This document shows positions 17,320 through 25,797 of a stretch of 64,000 bases of DNA, piece after piece. A program made the position numbers and the translations under genes. Below the pieces are notes generated by a model. That model had not been told where the DNA came from, made no database searches, and was given only the letters and a program-made list of their open reading frames with translations. This DNA is from Myxococcales bacterium (GTDB lineage: Bacteria > Myxococcota_A > Polyangia > Polyangiales > Polyangiaceae). The stretch covers positions 1,556,501 through 1,620,500 of the forward strand of contig JADJQX010000008.1 of NCBI GenBank assembly GCA_016712525.1, in the 5' to 3' direction. Position 1 is the stretch's first letter; each line of letters starts with the position of its first letter.

Positions 17320-17449
17320 ACGCATGCTACGGGCCGAGGGTGGCGCTTACGAGCCCGCCTTCAAGCCCCTCAGCCATTGCACGAGGGGCTGCGCCGCCGC
17401 GGGGACTGGGCGCGCGCCAGCGGAGAGCGGCACCACGGTGTTCGTACCC
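17320..17449. repeat. 130-bp direct repeat, copy 1 (flanks the beta-propeller gene)
   Basis: Matches 18768-18897 with four mismatches (offset 1448 bp). On the minus strand each copy encodes the same C-terminal tail (PLVQWLRGLKAGS, stop), so each is probably the end of a duplicated gene. Here the preceding codons are absent. Confidence 0.85.
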
Positions 17450-17517
17450 GGGGCGGTGCGGGCGAAACACGTGAGCTCTCTTCCAGCTGGCGGCCCGCTT
17501 CTCGCGGTCGGGCGCCT

Positions 17518-18711
17518 TCACGAGATCGTCGTCACCGCAGCATGGCCCACCGGACCGGTCCACGCGTAGAGGCGATCGCGGCCCCCGCCAAGTGCGGCGT
17601 GGGCGGGGCATTCGGGGGTCAGTGCTCCGTCGACGAGGGACAGCGCGACGAGCTCGCGGTTGCCTTGGAGGAACACGCGGTCCCCAACCACGATCGGCAT
17701 CCTTGGGAAGAGATCGACGCGGGTTTCCCACACCGAGGCGCCTGTGCGCAGATCGATGGCTGACAGCGTCGCACGATGCTGGCGTGCGCTCTCCTTCCTT
17801 ACATCACGATGCACGAGCACGTGGCCCCGGCCGTCGAGCGCGAAGGGGGGCGTGGCGCGCGGGTCGGTCCAAAGGGGGGGGCCCTCGCGCGCGATGTCTA
17901 CGAGGTGCAGACCTCCGTCACCACCGAGGAGGACCTTACCTCCGCCCGCGTCTGCGATCTGCCATGCATCGGGGCACGGCGTGGTGGACCGTACCTCTCC
18001 GGTCGCCGAGTCGAGGAGCACGAGGCGCTCCACATCGTCGGCGACCACGACCAAGAGCCCTTCGGACGCCAAAGCCGCGCAGGCGCGCGCGTCGGGGCCC
18101 GCCAGCGTGCTCGCCCACAGTCGCGTCCCGGATCGTGCGTCGAGGGCGACGATGCCAGCGCCTCGCTGCACGAGGAGACGCCCGCCACTCGCGAGGAGCT
18201 CGGGGCCCCAAGCGTCTTCTGGGAGCGTCGCGGCCCACGCGCAGGTTCCGTCGGGATCCACGGCCCACACCTCCTGGCCGTCGTCGCCTTCGACCACGGC
18301 GTAGAAGCGCCCGTCGCCTACGGCGTGCGCGCGCGTGAAGGTTCGCGCTCCCCCCTCCTCGCAGGGGAAGATCTCTGCGCGCCGTGCGGGGTTCTCGCGG
18401 TCGGCGGCGACGAGCGCCGTGTGCGCGAGGATCCACACGACGTTCCCCACCTCCCGCACCGCATATGGGCTTGCCCCCCGGATTGCGCCAATGGGGACCG
18501 ACCAGTTGCTCGCGCCCGAGCGAGGGCTCACCTCGCGCTTCGCCTTCACCGGCGCGCCTTTCGCCGCCGTTCGCGTCTCGCTCGGAGCTGCTTTCGCGCG
18601 GTCCTTCGCTGAGGCAGGTTTCCTCGAGATGCTCTTCGGGGGCGCCTTTACTACCTTCTTCGGCGTGGCGGCCGCCTTGGGCGGTGACGTTGCGCGCTTC
18701 TTCGCAGCCAT
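17518..18711 (-). CDS. PQQ-like beta-propeller repeat protein
   Basis: 397 aa from the ATG at 18711 (AAGG about 9 bp upstream); an ATG at 18762 would add 17 residues. The first 70 residues are Lys/Ala/Pro-rich and basic (KKRATSPPKAAATPKK), histone-tail-like and common in myxobacteria. The rest is repeated beta-strands with PQQ/quinoprotein-type blades (VALDARSGTRLWASTL, VLLDSATGEVRSTTPC, SAIDLRTGASVWETR). There is no signal peptide, so it is probably cytoplasmic. Propellers of this kind usually serve as binding scaffolds; there is no haem-type or calcium motif to support dehydrogenase activity. It is bracketed by the 130-bp direct repeats. Confidence 0.75.
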   Translation of the reverse strand: MAAKKRATSPPKAAATPKKVVKAPPKSISRKPASAKDRAKAAPSETRTAAKGAPVKAKREVSPRSGASNWSVPIGAIRGASPYAVREVGNVVWILAHTALVAADRENPARRAEIFPCEEGGARTFTRAHAVGDGRFYAVVEGDDGQEVWAVDPDGTCAWAATLPEDAWGPELLASGGRLLVQRGAGIVALDARSGTRLWASTLAGPDARACAALASEGLLVVVADDVERLVLLDSATGEVRSTTPCPDAWQIADAGGGKVLLGGDGGLHLVDIAREGPPLWTDPRATPPFALDGRGHVLVHRDVRKESARQHRATLSAIDLRTGASVWETRVDLFPRMPIVVGDRVFLQGNRELVALSLVDGALTPECPAHAALGGGRDRLYAWTGPVGHAAVTTIS

Positions 18712-18767
18712 TGGCCAACCTTGGACCAAATTGGCTGGCGAGCCAAGCGATTGCCGTCGCAATGGGG

Positions 18768-18897
18768 ACGCATGCTACGGGCCGAGGGTGGCGCTTACGA
18801 GCCCGCCTTCAAGCCCCTCAGCCATTGCACGAGGGGCTGCGCCGCCTCGGGGACTGGGCGCGTGCCAGCGGAGAGCGGCATCACGGTGTTCGTCCCC
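18768..18897. repeat. 130-bp direct repeat, copy 2
   Basis: Partner of 17320-17449. It carries the same antisense C-terminal coding tail, ending TAA at 18795-18797. About 1.45 kb including the whole propeller gene lies between corresponding points of the two copies. Confidence 0.85.
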
Positions 18898-19367
18898 TTC
18901 CTCGGCAGCGCCCCGACGATCGTTGCGTGGGCGCCGCGTAGAATTTCACGTTTCGAGCATCCCTTCGTAACGTCTCGCATTTCTTCTCCTGGAAGCGGGC
19001 CCTGGGTCGCGCTCGGGGCCTCGGGTGCTCGCCGAAGCGAACCCGGGTTCGTTTTTGGACCTCTGGAGGGCGGAAAACCGAACCCGGGTTCGATCTCCGC
19101 ACCTCCCGAGGTCTCCCGACCGAACCCGCGTTCGTTTTCGCGGCCTCGGGAGGCCTCGCGGTCGAACCTGGGTTCGTTTTTGGCCCTTCTGAGGGGCTCG
19201 ATCGAACCCGGGTTCGCCTTTCCCGCCCCTTTTGTGGCCCAAACGGCCCCCAGGCCGACCGCCGCCCCTTCGCAAAACACGACGAGCGCAACCCCTGGAG
19301 CCAAATTCCAACGGGTGCGCTCGTGGTGGCGGCCAGAGAGGCCGCGGCGGGCCAGCGAAGGCGAGGG
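18898..19367. other. non-genic region carrying a palindrome array
   Basis: About 470 bp without a convincing gene. A minus-strand frame (19304-18795) is open and ends in the tail described above, but its middle is only a translation of the palindromic repeats, so I do not call it a gene. See the array at 19038-19216. Confidence 0.5.
19038..19216. repeat. five-unit array of CGAACCCGGGTTCG palindromes
   Basis: Palindromes at 19038-19051, 19079-19092, 19121-19134 (CGAACCCGCGTTCG), 19163-19176 (CGAACCTGGGTTCG) and 19203-19216, spaced 40-42 bp. Each linker holds a second, different small inverted repeat (CCTC...GAGG type). The 42-bp period is in frame on the minus strand (14-residue repeat). Confidence 0.85.
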
Positions 19368-20060
19368 CTACTCGTCGCTGCCGTCGCCCTCGTCGCTTCC
19401 GCCCTGGCCGTCGCCCTCCCCGTCTTCGGGCGGCTCGGCCCCGCCACCCCCGCCGCCGCGTTGGTTGTTGCGGCCACGGATCTCGTAGATGGGGAGGAGC
19501 AGCTTCCGCGCGACCTCGCCGTTTGCCTCTTGTTGGTCGCTGCGCGAGCCGTAACCCACGACGGCGGCCACGTAGCGGCGGAGCTGCTCGGACGCGTTGT
19601 CGCGCGCCTCTCCGATCTTCGGCGCGGCCACCTTCTCGTCTCGGACGGTGGTGATGCCGAGGACCTCGCCGTAGGCTTTGTGGGCCGTGCGGAGGTCGTC
19701 CAGGAAGGCACCGCCGCCGAGCTGCTCGATCTGCTTCGAGTACCCGTTGGCGTCCAGCTGCTCGATGCGGGCCTCCACCTCGCCCCACTCTTCTTCGTGG
19801 CGGAGGTTCAGGAAGCTCGTGCCGCTGCCGAACACGGCGCCCAGGATTTTTGCGGCGACCTTGGCGGTCTTGGCGGCCTTGGGCCCGGTGCGCTTGGCGT
19901 GGGCCTGAAGGAACGTGACGAGCGCGCCGACGGCGCGGTCTTCTTCGTTGTCGGCCTCGACGGCCTTGGGGTTGTCCGCCTCGACCTTGTGCGTGCGTCC
20001 GGCCAGGGCGGTGGTGAGGTTGGCCTTGGTTTCGGTGAGCAGCCCGACCCGCTCTTTGAG
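19368..20060 (-). pseudogene. unknown myxobacterial protein, 5' end removed by IS91 copy 3
   Basis: About 230 codons remain, from LKERVGLLTETKANLTTAL to the Gly/Asp/Glu-rich C-terminus. Predicted mostly alpha-helical (LQAHAKRTGPKAAKTAKVAA, YVAAVVGYGSRSDQQEA) with a low-complexity tail. No recognised domain. The native start is lost because the sequence switches to the IS91 end at 20061, and no ATG with a Shine-Dalgarno is seen at the junction. The open frame continues into the element. Confidence 0.6.
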
Positions 20061-20282
20061 GAGCGTAAGTAAATCAAGGCACTTTTCAGGGGTGTCGGCT
20101 GGGCTCGCGGGGATGGCGTTTCGCGACCTTCCGGGGTCGCGGCGGGCGCGCCGAGGCGGTCTCGGTCCTGGCACGGAGGTTGCCGAACCCCACCAAGCGC
20201 CATGCCGGCGCAGCGCGGCCTTCGGGCGCCCCTTGCGCACGTTCTACTCGGCTGCCTCGACGCTACCGGCACCTCGACGGAG
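20061..20282 (-). mobile_element. IS91-family end fragment, copy 3 (222 bp)
   Basis: Conserved end GAGCGTAAGT through ACCTCGACGGAG, i.e. the 180-bp terminal region plus the last codons of the transposase, then an abrupt switch to unrelated coding DNA. It carries the GGCGGGCGCG variant also seen in copies 4, 5 and 8. Confidence 0.85.
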
Positions 20283-20291
20283 CGGCCGCGT

Positions 20292-21101
20292 GTGCCCACT
20301 CCCCCCGAGTCGCAGCCCCCGAGCGAGCGCACCGACTACGAGGTCAACGACGTCCCCGCCGCGGTGCTCTGCGCGCAATGCGGGCTCTCGGACTGCACGG
20401 GCTCGTGCGAGGAGCTGACGGCGTCGGGCGTGTTCGTGCTCGTCCCGTGGGAGCGTGGGGACGGGGCCGTGCTCCGGCGGCTCTTCGCCACGTCGCGCGC
20501 CGCCACGTTGGATGCAGAGCCGTTTTTCGAGCGCCTGTCGGACGGTCCGGTCATGCCCGCCCTCGGGTTCGCCGTGGTGGCCGAGCTCTTTGCCGCGCTC
20601 TCCCTGGCCGTGCTCGTCACCTTGCCCCTCGCGTTCCTCTTTCCCGAGCTCGCGCACGACTGCCTGTTCGTCCCGGGCCTGCGGCACCAGGTGGTGCTCG
20701 CGTTCCTCCTCGGCGTGCCCGGCCTCGCGGCCCTCCTCGTTCTCGCGCACGCCGCCCACGGCCTCTCCGTCGACGTCGGGGCGCGGCGCCAAGGGGCTCG
20801 ATCGTCGCGCACCCGAGCCCTCCGGTTCGGCCTTTATGCCGCCGGTTGGGACTTGGTGATGGGCCCGCTCGGCGCGCTCGTCATCGCGTTCACCGAAGGG
20901 CCGCGCGCCGCGCTCGGCATTTTCACGAAGGGGGTGGGCCTGCCCACGGTGTCCACGCTCGCCTTCTTGAAGAACGGGTACCGCCTCGAGGGCGACGCGG
21001 CCCGCCGCGCGCTTCGTTTCTCGTATTGGGGCGCGGGGCTCGCCACCACCGTCACGGCGTTCGTGATCCTGCTGGTGGCCTTCGCGGCCCTGTCTCGCTA
21101 G
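20292..21101 (+). CDS. multi-pass membrane protein with short Cys motif
   Basis: 269 aa from a GTG at 20292, only 10 bp inside the flank of IS91 copy 3. The GGAG at 20279-20282 that would serve as Shine-Dalgarno is the last part of the element, so the insertion may have replaced the original leader. Residues about 27-40 hold a compact Cys motif (CAQCGLSDCTGSC). Four or five membrane segments follow (VVAELFAALSLAVLVTLPLA, LLGVPGLAALLVLAHAA, ATTVTAFVILLVAFAAL), a layout like YIP1-type proteins. Function unknown. It is convergent with nudC. Confidence 0.65.
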   Translation: MPTPPESQPPSERTDYEVNDVPAAVLCAQCGLSDCTGSCEELTASGVFVLVPWERGDGAVLRRLFATSRAATLDAEPFFERLSDGPVMPALGFAVVAELFAALSLAVLVTLPLAFLFPELAHDCLFVPGLRHQVVLAFLLGVPGLAALLVLAHAAHGLSVDVGARRQGARSSRTRALRFGLYAAGWDLVMGPLGALVIAFTEGPRAALGIFTKGVGLPTVSTLAFLKNGYRLEGDAARRALRFSYWGAGLATTVTAFVILLVAFAALSR

Positions 21102-21212
21102 CCGGTTCGGTCCCTCTTCTCCGCAAAGGCACGGCGGGATCGAGCCACCCTTCTCGGGGTGAGCACGCAAGCAAGCATGGCGAGGACCATGCGGCTCGGC
21201 GGGAGCCTCGTT

Positions 21213-22049
21213 TCAGCGGCCTGCGAGGGCTCCCGGGCCGAGCACCTCGGCCACCCACGCGTCGATCAGGCGCCGCGCGATGCTGAGGCGGGGCGGGATC
21301 TCGGGGAGCGCATCGGCCGAGAACCACTGGGCGTCGGCGATCTCCTTCGGGTCGATCGCGATCTCCCCGGAAGCCCAGTCGGCGGTGAACCCCACCATGA
21401 GCGAGTTCGGGAAGGGCCACGGCTGGCTCCCGAAGTACCGCACGTTCTTCACCTTCACCGAGACCTCTTCTTCCACTTCGCGGACGAGGGTCTCCTCGAG
21501 CGACTCGCCGATGTCGGCGAAGCCCGCGAGGGTGCTGTAGAACGCGCCCGGGAACGCCGCGTTCCGCGCGAGGAGCGCCAAGTCGCCTTTGCGTACGAGG
21601 GTGATGATCGCGGGGCTAATTCGCGGAAAAACCCGCAGCCGGCAGGAGGGGCACTCCACGCACCGTTCCGTCGCGCTGCGCGTCGTGGGGGTCCCGCAGC
21701 GGCCGCAGAAGCGGTTCGTCGAGAGCCAGTCGCACGTGTGCATCGCACGGCCGACGACCCCGAACATTTCCGGGCTCAGCAACGCCGCGAGCGCACGAAG
21801 GCCGAGCGCCTCGAACGGCTCGGGGAGGTGCCCTGTGGCAGGCAACGCGAGAGCGTCGGTCTCGTCGAGGGTGCCGAGGCGGTGGGCGTCGTCCATGCGC
21901 GCACCGAAGAGCTCGAGCTCGGAGTCGGTGGGGAACGCGAGCTGCCCGGCCTCGCGCCTCGCGACGAGCCCTCGCTCGTGGACCACGAGCCAGGTGCGCT
22001 TCTCGTACCGGTTGGTGAAGGTCGCGTCGGGAAGGAAGGCCATGGGCAC
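21213..22049 (-). CDS. nudC: NAD(+)/NADH diphosphatase (RNA decapping NudC-type)
   Basis: 278 aa, near the usual length. Zinc ribbon CGRCG...CPSC in the centre; Nudix box GFADIGESLEETLVREVEEE, then the NudC-specific SQPWPFPNSLM motif that binds the nicotinamide side. The Nudix Gly near the end of the box is Ser here (EEEVSV), a tolerated change. The enzyme hydrolyses NADH/NAD to NMN(H) and AMP and removes NAD caps from RNA. Stand-alone gene about 90 bp from the GNAT gene on the same strand. Confidence 0.93.
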   Translation of the reverse strand: MPMAFLPDATFTNRYEKRTWLVVHERGLVARREAGQLAFPTDSELELFGARMDDAHRLGTLDETDALALPATGHLPEPFEALGLRALAALLSPEMFGVVGRAMHTCDWLSTNRFCGRCGTPTTRSATERCVECPSCRLRVFPRISPAIITLVRKGDLALLARNAAFPGAFYSTLAGFADIGESLEETLVREVEEEVSVKVKNVRYFGSQPWPFPNSLMVGFTADWASGEIAIDPKEIADAQWFSADALPEIPPRLSIARRLIDAWVAEVLGPGALAGR

Positions 22050-22139
22050 GTGCTACCACGCGCGAAGGCCGCGGGCCGCATGCTGGTGGGCGGAATGGTG
22101 TGCGTAGGTTTTCGAGAACACTGAGAAATCGCGTGCGCG

Positions 22140-22700
22140 CTAGCCGATGCCAGCGGCGTGGAGCGCGGTTTTCGCCGGGACGATGGGGCCCGGCGCGAGG
22201 GTGCCCGGGCGAACGGCGAGCTCCCAGTACCCCACGTCGTGCCACTTCCCGTTCTTGAAGCCGACGCGGTGGAAGGTCCCGCACCGCTCGAACCCGAAGC
22301 GCGCGTGCAGCTTCTCGCTCGCGACGTTCGGCAGGGTGATCCCGGCGACGAGCAGCGCGTACCCCTGAGCGCGCAGCGTGGGCACCAGCACCTCGTAGAG
22401 CCGCGTGCCCACGCCTCGGCCGTGCGCCTCGGGGGCGACGTAGACCGTGACGTCGGCCGACCAGGCGTACGCGCCGCGCGCTTTGTGCGGCCCCGCTTTG
22501 GCGAAGCCGAGGGGCTTCCCCTGCGCGTCGGTGGCCAAAATCCAAGGGTAACGTTCCTCGGTGCTCGCGAACGCCTCGCTCCACTCCGAGAGCGGCTCCG
22601 GCGCGGTGGCGAGGTTCGCGACCGTGTGCTCCGCGGCCCAGTTGGCGAACCCGAGCATCGCGGGGACGTCGTCCAAAACCGCCCTTCGAACGGCAATCAT
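22140..22700 (-). CDS. GNAT N-acetyltransferase, phosphinothricin/methionine-sulfoximine acetyltransferase-like
   Basis: 186 aa; start fixed by GGAGG 7 bp upstream of the ATG at 22700. Acetyl-CoA-binding motif A is VAPEAHGRGVGTRLYEVLVP; the C-terminal GFERCGTFHRVGFKNGKWHD motif is typical of the Pat/MnaT (bar-like) subgroup that acetylates phosphinothricin or methionine sulfoximine. Cytoplasmic. Single gene between nudC and ykgJ on the same strand. The subgroup assignment is good; the natural substrate is not determined. Confidence 0.88.
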   Translation of the reverse strand: MIAVRRAVLDDVPAMLGFANWAAEHTVANLATAPEPLSEWSEAFASTEERYPWILATDAQGKPLGFAKAGPHKARGAYAWSADVTVYVAPEAHGRGVGTRLYEVLVPTLRAQGYALLVAGITLPNVASEKLHARFGFERCGTFHRVGFKNGKWHDVGYWELAVRPGTLAPGPIVPAKTALHAAGIG

Positions 22701-22765
22701 CTCGTACCTCCTTTCCCTCTTCGTAGGGCGCGGAGGTTTCCGGGAGGCTTCGCCTGGTGGCGCGG

Positions 22766-23422
22766 TCACTCCGGCCAGGGCCACTCTTCGGGGGCGAGGC
22801 CGTCGAAGACCTCGAGCTCGTACTCGCGCGCGGCGATGCAGCACTCGCTCGCGACCGGGAAGACCGAGCAGGCCGCGGGCCGAACGTCGTAGATCTTGCA
22901 CTTGTTGTCGCGGCGGAGGTGGTGGCAGCGCCCGTTGTCTTTCAGCGTGAGGATGACCTTGCCGTCCTTCCGCTTCGACCACGGCTTCTTCAGCAGCTCG
23001 GCGCGCCCCGCGTCGCGGAAGCGCTTCATGTCGTCCTCGTCGAGCACCACCTCGTTGTCTCGGCAGCACGCGCCGCAAGCGAGGCAGTCGTAGCTCACCT
23101 TGAGGGTGGCCTTCGGGTGCACCGAGTCGCGCTCGGCGCGCCGCTTCACGATGTGGAGCGCGTCGTCCGGCACGCGCACCGTCGCGAGGCCGGGGAACTT
23201 GCCGTCCTTGCGGACCGTCCAGCGCTCGAGCCCAAGGTCGAAAATCGACCAGATGCCGAGGTCCGTCCAGTCGTCGTTGCGCTCGGGGGCCGGCACCACG
23301 AGCCGTGCGCGTGCGGGAGACTCCCAGTACACGGCGTGCCCACCGAGGCGCACGAACGCCGCGGCTTCTTTCCAGTATTTCGCCTTGAAGCTCCGAACGA
23401 CGCTGCGAACGACGGCGGTCAT
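22766..23422 (-). CDS. YkgJ-family cysteine cluster protein
   Basis: 218 aa. The C-terminal half has the YkgJ signature CLACGACCRDNEVVL, then DNGRCHHL, NKCKIYDVRPAACSVFP and ECCIAA, a Cys cluster predicted to bind Fe-S or zinc. The N-terminal half is less conserved and rich in Trp/Arg. The role of the family is unclear; members are cytoplasmic redox-type or metal-binding proteins. Divergent from the POT/MFS gene 119 bp away. Confidence 0.88.
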   Translation of the reverse strand: MTAVVRSVVRSFKAKYWKEAAAFVRLGGHAVYWESPARARLVVPAPERNDDWTDLGIWSIFDLGLERWTVRKDGKFPGLATVRVPDDALHIVKRRAERDSVHPKATLKVSYDCLACGACCRDNEVVLDEDDMKRFRDAGRAELLKKPWSKRKDGKVILTLKDNGRCHHLRRDNKCKIYDVRPAACSVFPVASECCIAAREYELEVFDGLAPEEWPWPE

Positions 23423-23541
23423 GGCGGTGCGTCTACTCGAGTTCGAGCGCGTCGGAGCGAAAAACGTGGCCCCGGCGTGCTTCGAGCGGCCCCTCGTGCC
23501 CGGACGAAACCCGCGATCGGTGCTATCGGGACGCGAAGCGC

Positions 23542-24831
23542 ATGAAGCCCAAGGTCCCGTTTCCGCGCGTGTTTTGGGTCGCGATCGTGCTCGAGGTGAT
23601 CGAGCGGATGGCCTTTTACGGCGTCTACATCAACCTCAGCGTGTACCTCGGGACCACCGTGGGCCTGTCCGACAAGGAGATCGGGAGCCTGCTCGGTGTG
23701 TTCGCGCTGACCCGCTCCTGGGTGCCGGTGCTGACCGGCGCGCTCTCGGACAAGCTCGGGTTCCGTCGCTCGCTCGTGCTCTCGTTCGGGCTCTATGCGC
23801 TCGCGTACCTTTCGCTCTACGGCGTGGCGGGGCTTGCCGGGCATTCGCTCGCGCGGGCTTGTGCGTGGACCACGGTGCTCGCGATCGCGGTCGCCGGCGC
23901 CTTCTTGAAGCCCGTCATTCCCGGCACGGTGCGCCGTTATTCCCCGGCCGACCGTCGCACCCAAGGCTTCTCGATCTTCTACGCATCGGTGAACGCGGGG
24001 AGCGTCGTCGGCAAAGTGCTCGCCAAGATCGTGCGCGTGCTGCTCACCCTGCGCGCGAGCATCGTGAACTCGGTGGCCGCGTCGCTTCTGGGGCTCGGGG
24101 TCGCGCTGGCGGCCTACTTCGAGCCGTCGTCCGTCGCCTCGGAGCCGTCGCCGGATGCGGCCGCCGACACGGAGGAAGCTCCAGCGGAGAACGTGGGCTT
24201 CTTTCGGAGCCTGCTCGCTGTGGTGACCGAGCCGCGGCTCGTGGGATTCCTCGTGATCGTGAGCGGGTATTACCTGCTCATCGAGCAGTTTTACCAAACG
24301 TTCCCCGTGTACATCACGCGCATGTTCGGGGAGAAGGCCCCCCGCGAGGAGATCTCGCTCATCAACCCCTTCGCGATCGCGCTGTTTCAGGTGCTCGTGG
24401 CGAAGCTCACGAAGAAGCTCCCTCCGGTCCCGGCGATGGCGTTCGGCATCTTCGTAGGCGCGATCTCCATGGCGCTGATGGGCAGCATTCCGACGCTGCT
24501 CGGCGCGTGCGGAAGCTTCTTCGTGTTCGCGTGCGCGGAGATGATCTACTCGCCGCGCTACTACGAGTACGTGTCGTCGTTCGCTCCGAAGGGGCGCGAG
24601 GGGCTCTACATGGGCGTCGCCCTCGTGCCGTTCGGGGTCGGTGGGCTCGTGGGCGGAGTGCTGTCGGGGAGGCTCATCGCGGCCTACTTGCCGAAGAGCG
24701 GAGGGGTGCTGCGTCCCGGCGTGGTTTGGGGCACCTATGCCGTCATCGGCGTGGTGTGCGCCCTGCTGCTCGCGGGGTTCGCGGCGCTCTTCAAGGCGCC
24801 GAAAGCGAGAGAAGAAGAGCCGGGCGCCTAG
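23542..24831 (+). CDS. MFS transporter, POT/PTR-like
   Basis: 429 aa with about 12 membrane segments. The first helix ends in the proton-dependent oligopeptide transporter-like motif ERMAFYGVYINLSVYL; the loop DKLGFRRSLVLSFGLYA corresponds to MFS motif A. A long cytoplasmic loop (VASEPSPDAAADTEEAPAEN) separates the two halves. It probably exchanges protons for small peptides or related solutes at the inner membrane. Not part of a clear operon. Confidence 0.8.
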   Translation: MKPKVPFPRVFWVAIVLEVIERMAFYGVYINLSVYLGTTVGLSDKEIGSLLGVFALTRSWVPVLTGALSDKLGFRRSLVLSFGLYALAYLSLYGVAGLAGHSLARACAWTTVLAIAVAGAFLKPVIPGTVRRYSPADRRTQGFSIFYASVNAGSVVGKVLAKIVRVLLTLRASIVNSVAASLLGLGVALAAYFEPSSVASEPSPDAAADTEEAPAENVGFFRSLLAVVTEPRLVGFLVIVSGYYLLIEQFYQTFPVYITRMFGEKAPREEISLINPFAIALFQVLVAKLTKKLPPVPAMAFGIFVGAISMALMGSIPTLLGACGSFFVFACAEMIYSPRYYEYVSSFAPKGREGLYMGVALVPFGVGGLVGGVLSGRLIAAYLPKSGGVLRPGVVWGTYAVIGVVCALLLAGFAALFKAPKAREEEPGA

Positions 24832-24908
24832 GGCGCTTACCAAATGGTAAGGCGTGCCCCGTTTGCCGCTGCCTTCGCGTGGGCCGCGTTCTCCCGTATC
24901 GTCCGGGA

Positions 24909-25709
24909 ATGCGCGCCTCCTGGGTTCTCTTCGTCGCCGCCGGGTTGCCTCTGGTCGTCACGGTGGCGTGCGGGGGATCGGGCGCTCCTGCCGTCCCGCT
25001 GCCGGCGCAAGAGGTCGTGCTGGCCTCTCCGGCCGCGCCCTCGGCGTCGAGCGCTTCTCCCTCGTCTGCTTCGGCGCCGGCCTCGGCCAGCGCCGCACCG
25101 AGCGCGGTCGCGTCGAACGAGGACAGGGTGGACCTGCTCCACGCGGCCGACGTGCAAGGGGGGCCTTTGGGCATCACGGGCACCGGCGGTTCGGGCGGGA
25201 CGGGCGAGGGCATCGAGGCGGGGATCGGCCTCGGCACGATCGGGCACGGTGCAGGTGTGGGCTCTGGCCCGCCGTCCCAGGCGACCCTTCGCCAAGGGAG
25301 CGTGACCGTGCGGGGGAAGCTCCCTCCCGAGGTCGTCATGCGCATCGTGAGGCAGCATTTCGGGCGTTTTCGCCTCTGCTACGAGGCCGGCCTCCGCACG
25401 AAGCCACGCCTGGGCGGGGTGGTCGCCGTGACGTTCGCCATTGCGCGCGACGGCTCCGTGCGCACGAGCGCGATCGACGGATCGTCGACCCTGTCGGACC
25501 CGGCCGTCGTGGCGTGCGTCCTCGGGGTGTTTCCTGGGCTGTCGTTCCCGCAGCCGGAACAAGGCGAGGTGGCCGTGTGGTACGCGATCGCGTTCACGCC
25601 GCCCCCGCCCTCGCCCCCGCCCGCGTCGCCGGCGAAACCCGCCTCGTCGGTGAAGCCCGCGCCCTCGGTGAAGCCCGCGTCGTCGCGGCTCGGGGAGTCT
25701 CGGAACTGA
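24909..25709 (+). CDS. AgmX/PglI C-terminal domain lipoprotein
   Basis: 266 aa. Lipoprotein signal (PLVVTVACGG), a Ser/Ala/Pro-rich linker and a Gly-rich stretch, then the AgmX/PglI-type C-terminal domain: GKLPPEVVMRIVRQHFGRFR, LCYEAGLRTKP and VAVTFAIARDGSV, with a conserved Cys pair. It is TonB-C-like in arrangement and typical of myxobacteria, where the name comes from adventurous gliding motility genes. It ends in a Pro/Ala/Lys repeat tail (KPASSVKPAPSVKP). Outer-membrane location is likely; no motility genes are nearby. Confidence 0.85.
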   Translation: MRASWVLFVAAGLPLVVTVACGGSGAPAVPLPAQEVVLASPAAPSASSASPSSASAPASASAAPSAVASNEDRVDLLHAADVQGGPLGITGTGGSGGTGEGIEAGIGLGTIGHGAGVGSGPPSQATLRQGSVTVRGKLPPEVVMRIVRQHFGRFRLCYEAGLRTKPRLGGVVAVTFAIARDGSVRTSAIDGSSTLSDPAVVACVLGVFPGLSFPQPEQGEVAVWYAIAFTPPPPSPPPASPAKPASSVKPAPSVKPASSRLGESRN

Positions 25710-25797
25710 GCCTCGCCAAGGTCACGACGCGCGCGGCAAAGGCGCGCGGTCCCACCGACGCGGCCGCCGGGGCCGCTCCGGTCGCGTGCAGCGCCAG

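Noticed and set aside
19038..19216. Possible CRISPR array
   Set aside because: Only a 14-bp palindrome is repeated, spacers themselves contain a similar dyad, unit number is five, and no cas genes are present.
18795..19304. Minus-strand frame of 169 codons between the propeller gene and IS91 copy 3
   Set aside because: Its body is a translation of the palindrome array; no start signal. Only its last ~30 codons look genuinely coding (shared repeat tail).
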